Shown here piece by piece: positions 62,033 to 64,000 of a DNA stretch of 64,000 nt (positions within the stretch are counted from its first letter, which is position 1; each line of letters opens with the position of its first letter). A program made the position numbers and the translations under genes. The stretch is from Apiospora phragmitis (Eukaryota; Ascomycota; Sordariomycetes; Amphisphaeriales; Apiosporaceae), in contig JAQQWL010000005.1 in assembly GCA_038363925.1 (NCBI GenBank), forward strand, positions 992,001 to 1,056,000, written 5' to 3'. The notes beneath the pieces are model-generated. The model was not told where the DNA came from, ran no database searches, and worked only from the letters and a program-made list of their open reading frames with translations.

Positions 62033-62994
62033 TTAATACCTTCGATCCTCAAGGGGCACATTAGGGCGTAGAACCCCCCTTCTTCTCCCCCAGAGGCCAG
62101 GCATGCTAGGCAAACACCACCTCCGCAGACTCGAGTGTGGCGTCTCCAGCCCATCCCGGCATCATCCGTCACCGATATGACCTCACCATGTACCTCGATT
62201 TCGTCCTGGGAGAAGGAACCATGCGGCGGGGGAGGCAACATGGGATTCGATGATGGGAAGGAATGAGGTGTGAATGATGATATGGTAGCATCGAGTTCTG
62301 CAGCCGAGACACCCTGTGGGGATCCCAACGAGAGTGTTTTGGTATACGATCTTCGCCGAGATGAAGTAGGAGATCCCTCGAATCCAGGCAGGGCGGTCGA
62401 GGATGTGGAGGAGCCAGCAGAGTAGTCGGGGTTCTGGTGCTGATAGAACGGGGTCGCAGTTTCGCCTGAGATCGAGACTGACCCGCTGTGACGTCTCTCC
62501 TGAAAGTAGTAAGGCCCAGTCTCTATCGCAAGAGGTGTCATAGGAGGTGGAGGTGGTGGCCTTGAGGTGAACTTTAGCGGGATATTCTTTTCTGCTGGGG
62601 CACCACCCGGACTACCATCGCGAACCTCATCGCCCTCCCGCTGGGGCCAATAAGGGATGTTATCCGCATGCCGCGGCCTGGCCTTCTTGCCCCCCTTCAG
62701 CCGGTCGGCGTTCGAAGACTGGTTGGTCGGCATGGTGGGCTTAGTGATGCCGATGCCACGTGATTGCTCCCAAAAGCGTTTCTTCAAGTCGTCCGGATGT
62801 AGCGTTGGAAGCAAGTGTCGTGCCAACAGTGATCTGTTCCACGATGAAAACTTGAAATAATACACCACCATGAGCGACAAACACACGACCAAGAACGCCA
62901 GGTTTATAGCAAGACGCGGTGGGCTTGAGGACTCAATAGCCTGGGCGACGACGTTAGTCTTGACCTGTTGTAAAGGTCGACTGACAGCGGGCAT
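62033..62994 (-). pseudogene. Conserved fungal single-pass membrane protein, C-terminal frameshift
   Basis: It begins MPAVSRPLQQVKTNVVAQ, followed by a membrane segment at about residues 28-46 (AINLAFLVVCLSLMVVYYF). Then come a basic stretch, a long Pro/Ser-rich disordered region, and a C-terminal motif I recognise from widespread uncharacterised ascomycete proteins: MGWRRHTRVCGGGVCLACLA, then SGG...GGFY. In the window the frame continues to 62002 with a non-typical tail. One frame over, the sequence reads PNVPLEDRRY and stops at 62033-62035, which is the expected family ending. The 62033-62994 span is 962 nt, again one base short of a multiple of three, with the break at about 62065-62070 in GGGCGTAGAA (plus strand). 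Either a true one-base deletion or a base-calling error. Function unknown; probably an endomembrane protein. Confidence 0.8.
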
Positions 62995-64000
62995 TCTGGC
63001 TGTTTAAGACAGTTTCAAGATCCTTGCCTGCCTTTACCTGTGCCGTATATGGTCGAAATGGGAGGGACCGAAGGTGGCTTGAAATGGGGTCATGAAGTGG
63101 ACCAGGCTAACAGTCGGTACGACCTGCTTGACGAACAAGTACACCCACAATCTCCGGCAGGACACGACTTCTCGGATGGACCGTATCGAACCACGTAACA
63201 GGGTCTTAAGTCGGGCCTGTTCTGACTCGAGATGACCGACGTGACCGAGTACTCGGAAGAAAGGTTGTGTTATTGACGGAGGTACTGTAGTACACAGGGC
63301 GCAGGCCAGTCTAACATGAGAATAAAGCAGGTGGTCATTAGAATCCCTCAAGTGACCGGGGTTGCGTAACCTGTCAACAAAGAAGCATGCGACAACGGTG
63401 CATGCGGAGGATTTATAACAGAAGAATGGCCGTATGTGCCGTGCGGCAAGTGTGATGACGCTCACGTAAAGCCAACAGAGTTATGCAGGCGTGGTAGTCT
63501 TATGTGAAGGATCAGATGGAGCGATGGGATGAGGGCCCATCATATAGACCAAAGGTACCCGGTATTGAACGAGAGTAAGCATAATGAAAAAGATACTTGG
63601 CCAACTGGGTCAGGAAACAATTGGTCATTAGATGAGAAGCGGGATCTGGGAATCAGATGAACCGCTAGGGGAGGGTGTGTCGGTAGGTCTCGCATGGTTC
63701 CCAAGCATTTGCCCTTTTGGGTCCTTCCACCTCACTGCCAGGTAGCCTCAGTCGGCTCCTTGGGGAAAGGGAAGCGACGGGCCTAATCGGACTGACTCGG
63801 CTGATTGCCTCTTTGGAGGCGGCATACTTCTGGGTAGAGTCATTGGAGGACGGTATGCGCTCTGAGACGTGTGGGCAAATCGGGGCAATGTGAGGACTGA
63901 CTGGGGGCAGCTGAACCCAGGCGGCTCTCCGTGACATTTGAGGTGGAGTGAAGGCACCGACTTGCTAGCCCCAAGGCTAAGGCGCTGTAGCTAGTGACCG
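62995..64000. other. Upstream region of the 62033 gene, no further gene supported
   Basis: Balanced sequence. The part next to 62994 should be the leader and promoter of the minus-strand gene. Minus-strand open frames at 63034-63465 and 63665-63937 lack family resemblance and overlap in other frames with similar lengths, so I do not call them. Confidence 0.45.

Noticed and set aside
1..64000. Mitochondrial or bacterial origin suggested by the AT richness
   Set aside because: The AT-rich parts are fungal nuclear transposons with RIP changes and adjoin nuclear gene families without operons.

Overview
The window looks like nuclear DNA of a filamentous ascomycete (Pezizomycotina). The recognisable host genes belong to families typical of that group (DUF3176, 2EXR, a Thr/Ser-rich secreted protein). 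About 80 % of the window is very AT-rich, contains almost no open frames, and is built of transposons whose stop codons fall where Gln or Trp codons are expected. TpA is in excess while CpG-rich words survive. This is the signature of repeat-induced point mutation (RIP). I see no rRNA, CRISPR or telomere repeat, and no convincing tRNA.

Layout. 1-7018: RIP-mutated transposons (3' end of a Gypsy element, an old pogo-like relic, one complete and one truncated Fot1/pogo-type element). 7019-14230: an island of normal composition with a DUF3176 gene (+), a secreted-protein gene (-) and a 2EXR gene (-). The 2EXR gene is split by a 1.9-kb Fot1-like element (Fot4) with a TA target duplication. 14231-20693: RIP-mutated DNA with two further Fot1/pogo-type elements. 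20694-57390: one continuous tower of nested transposons. 57393-about 57990: AT-rich tail. About 57990-64000: normal composition, with one recognisable gene (62033-62994, -) and otherwise no gene I can support.

The 36.7-kb tower resolves completely from terminal repeats and target-site duplications. Fot3-A contains Fot1-C. Fot1-C contains a solo Copia LTR and a full Copia element. The Copia element contains Fot2-outer, Gypsy-3 and Gypsy-4. Fot2-outer contains Fot2-inner, which contains Gypsy-1. Removing the inserts gives plausible unit lengths at every level: about 1834, 1878, 6080, 1859 and 1860 bp. The family labels Fot1 to Fot6 are mine.

The Gypsy elements are chromoviruses of about 7.6 kb with LTRs of about 615-630 bp: gag with a CCHC knuckle, then PR-RT-RH-IN and a chromodomain. 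Three of them carry an extra antisense reading frame between pol and the 3' LTR, which is the least explained feature of the window.

Every host gene I recognise carries a lesion. Three show the same net -1 frame change, which may reflect base-calling or assembly errors rather than decay. The 2EXR disruption and the DUF3176 nonsense codon are not of that kind.
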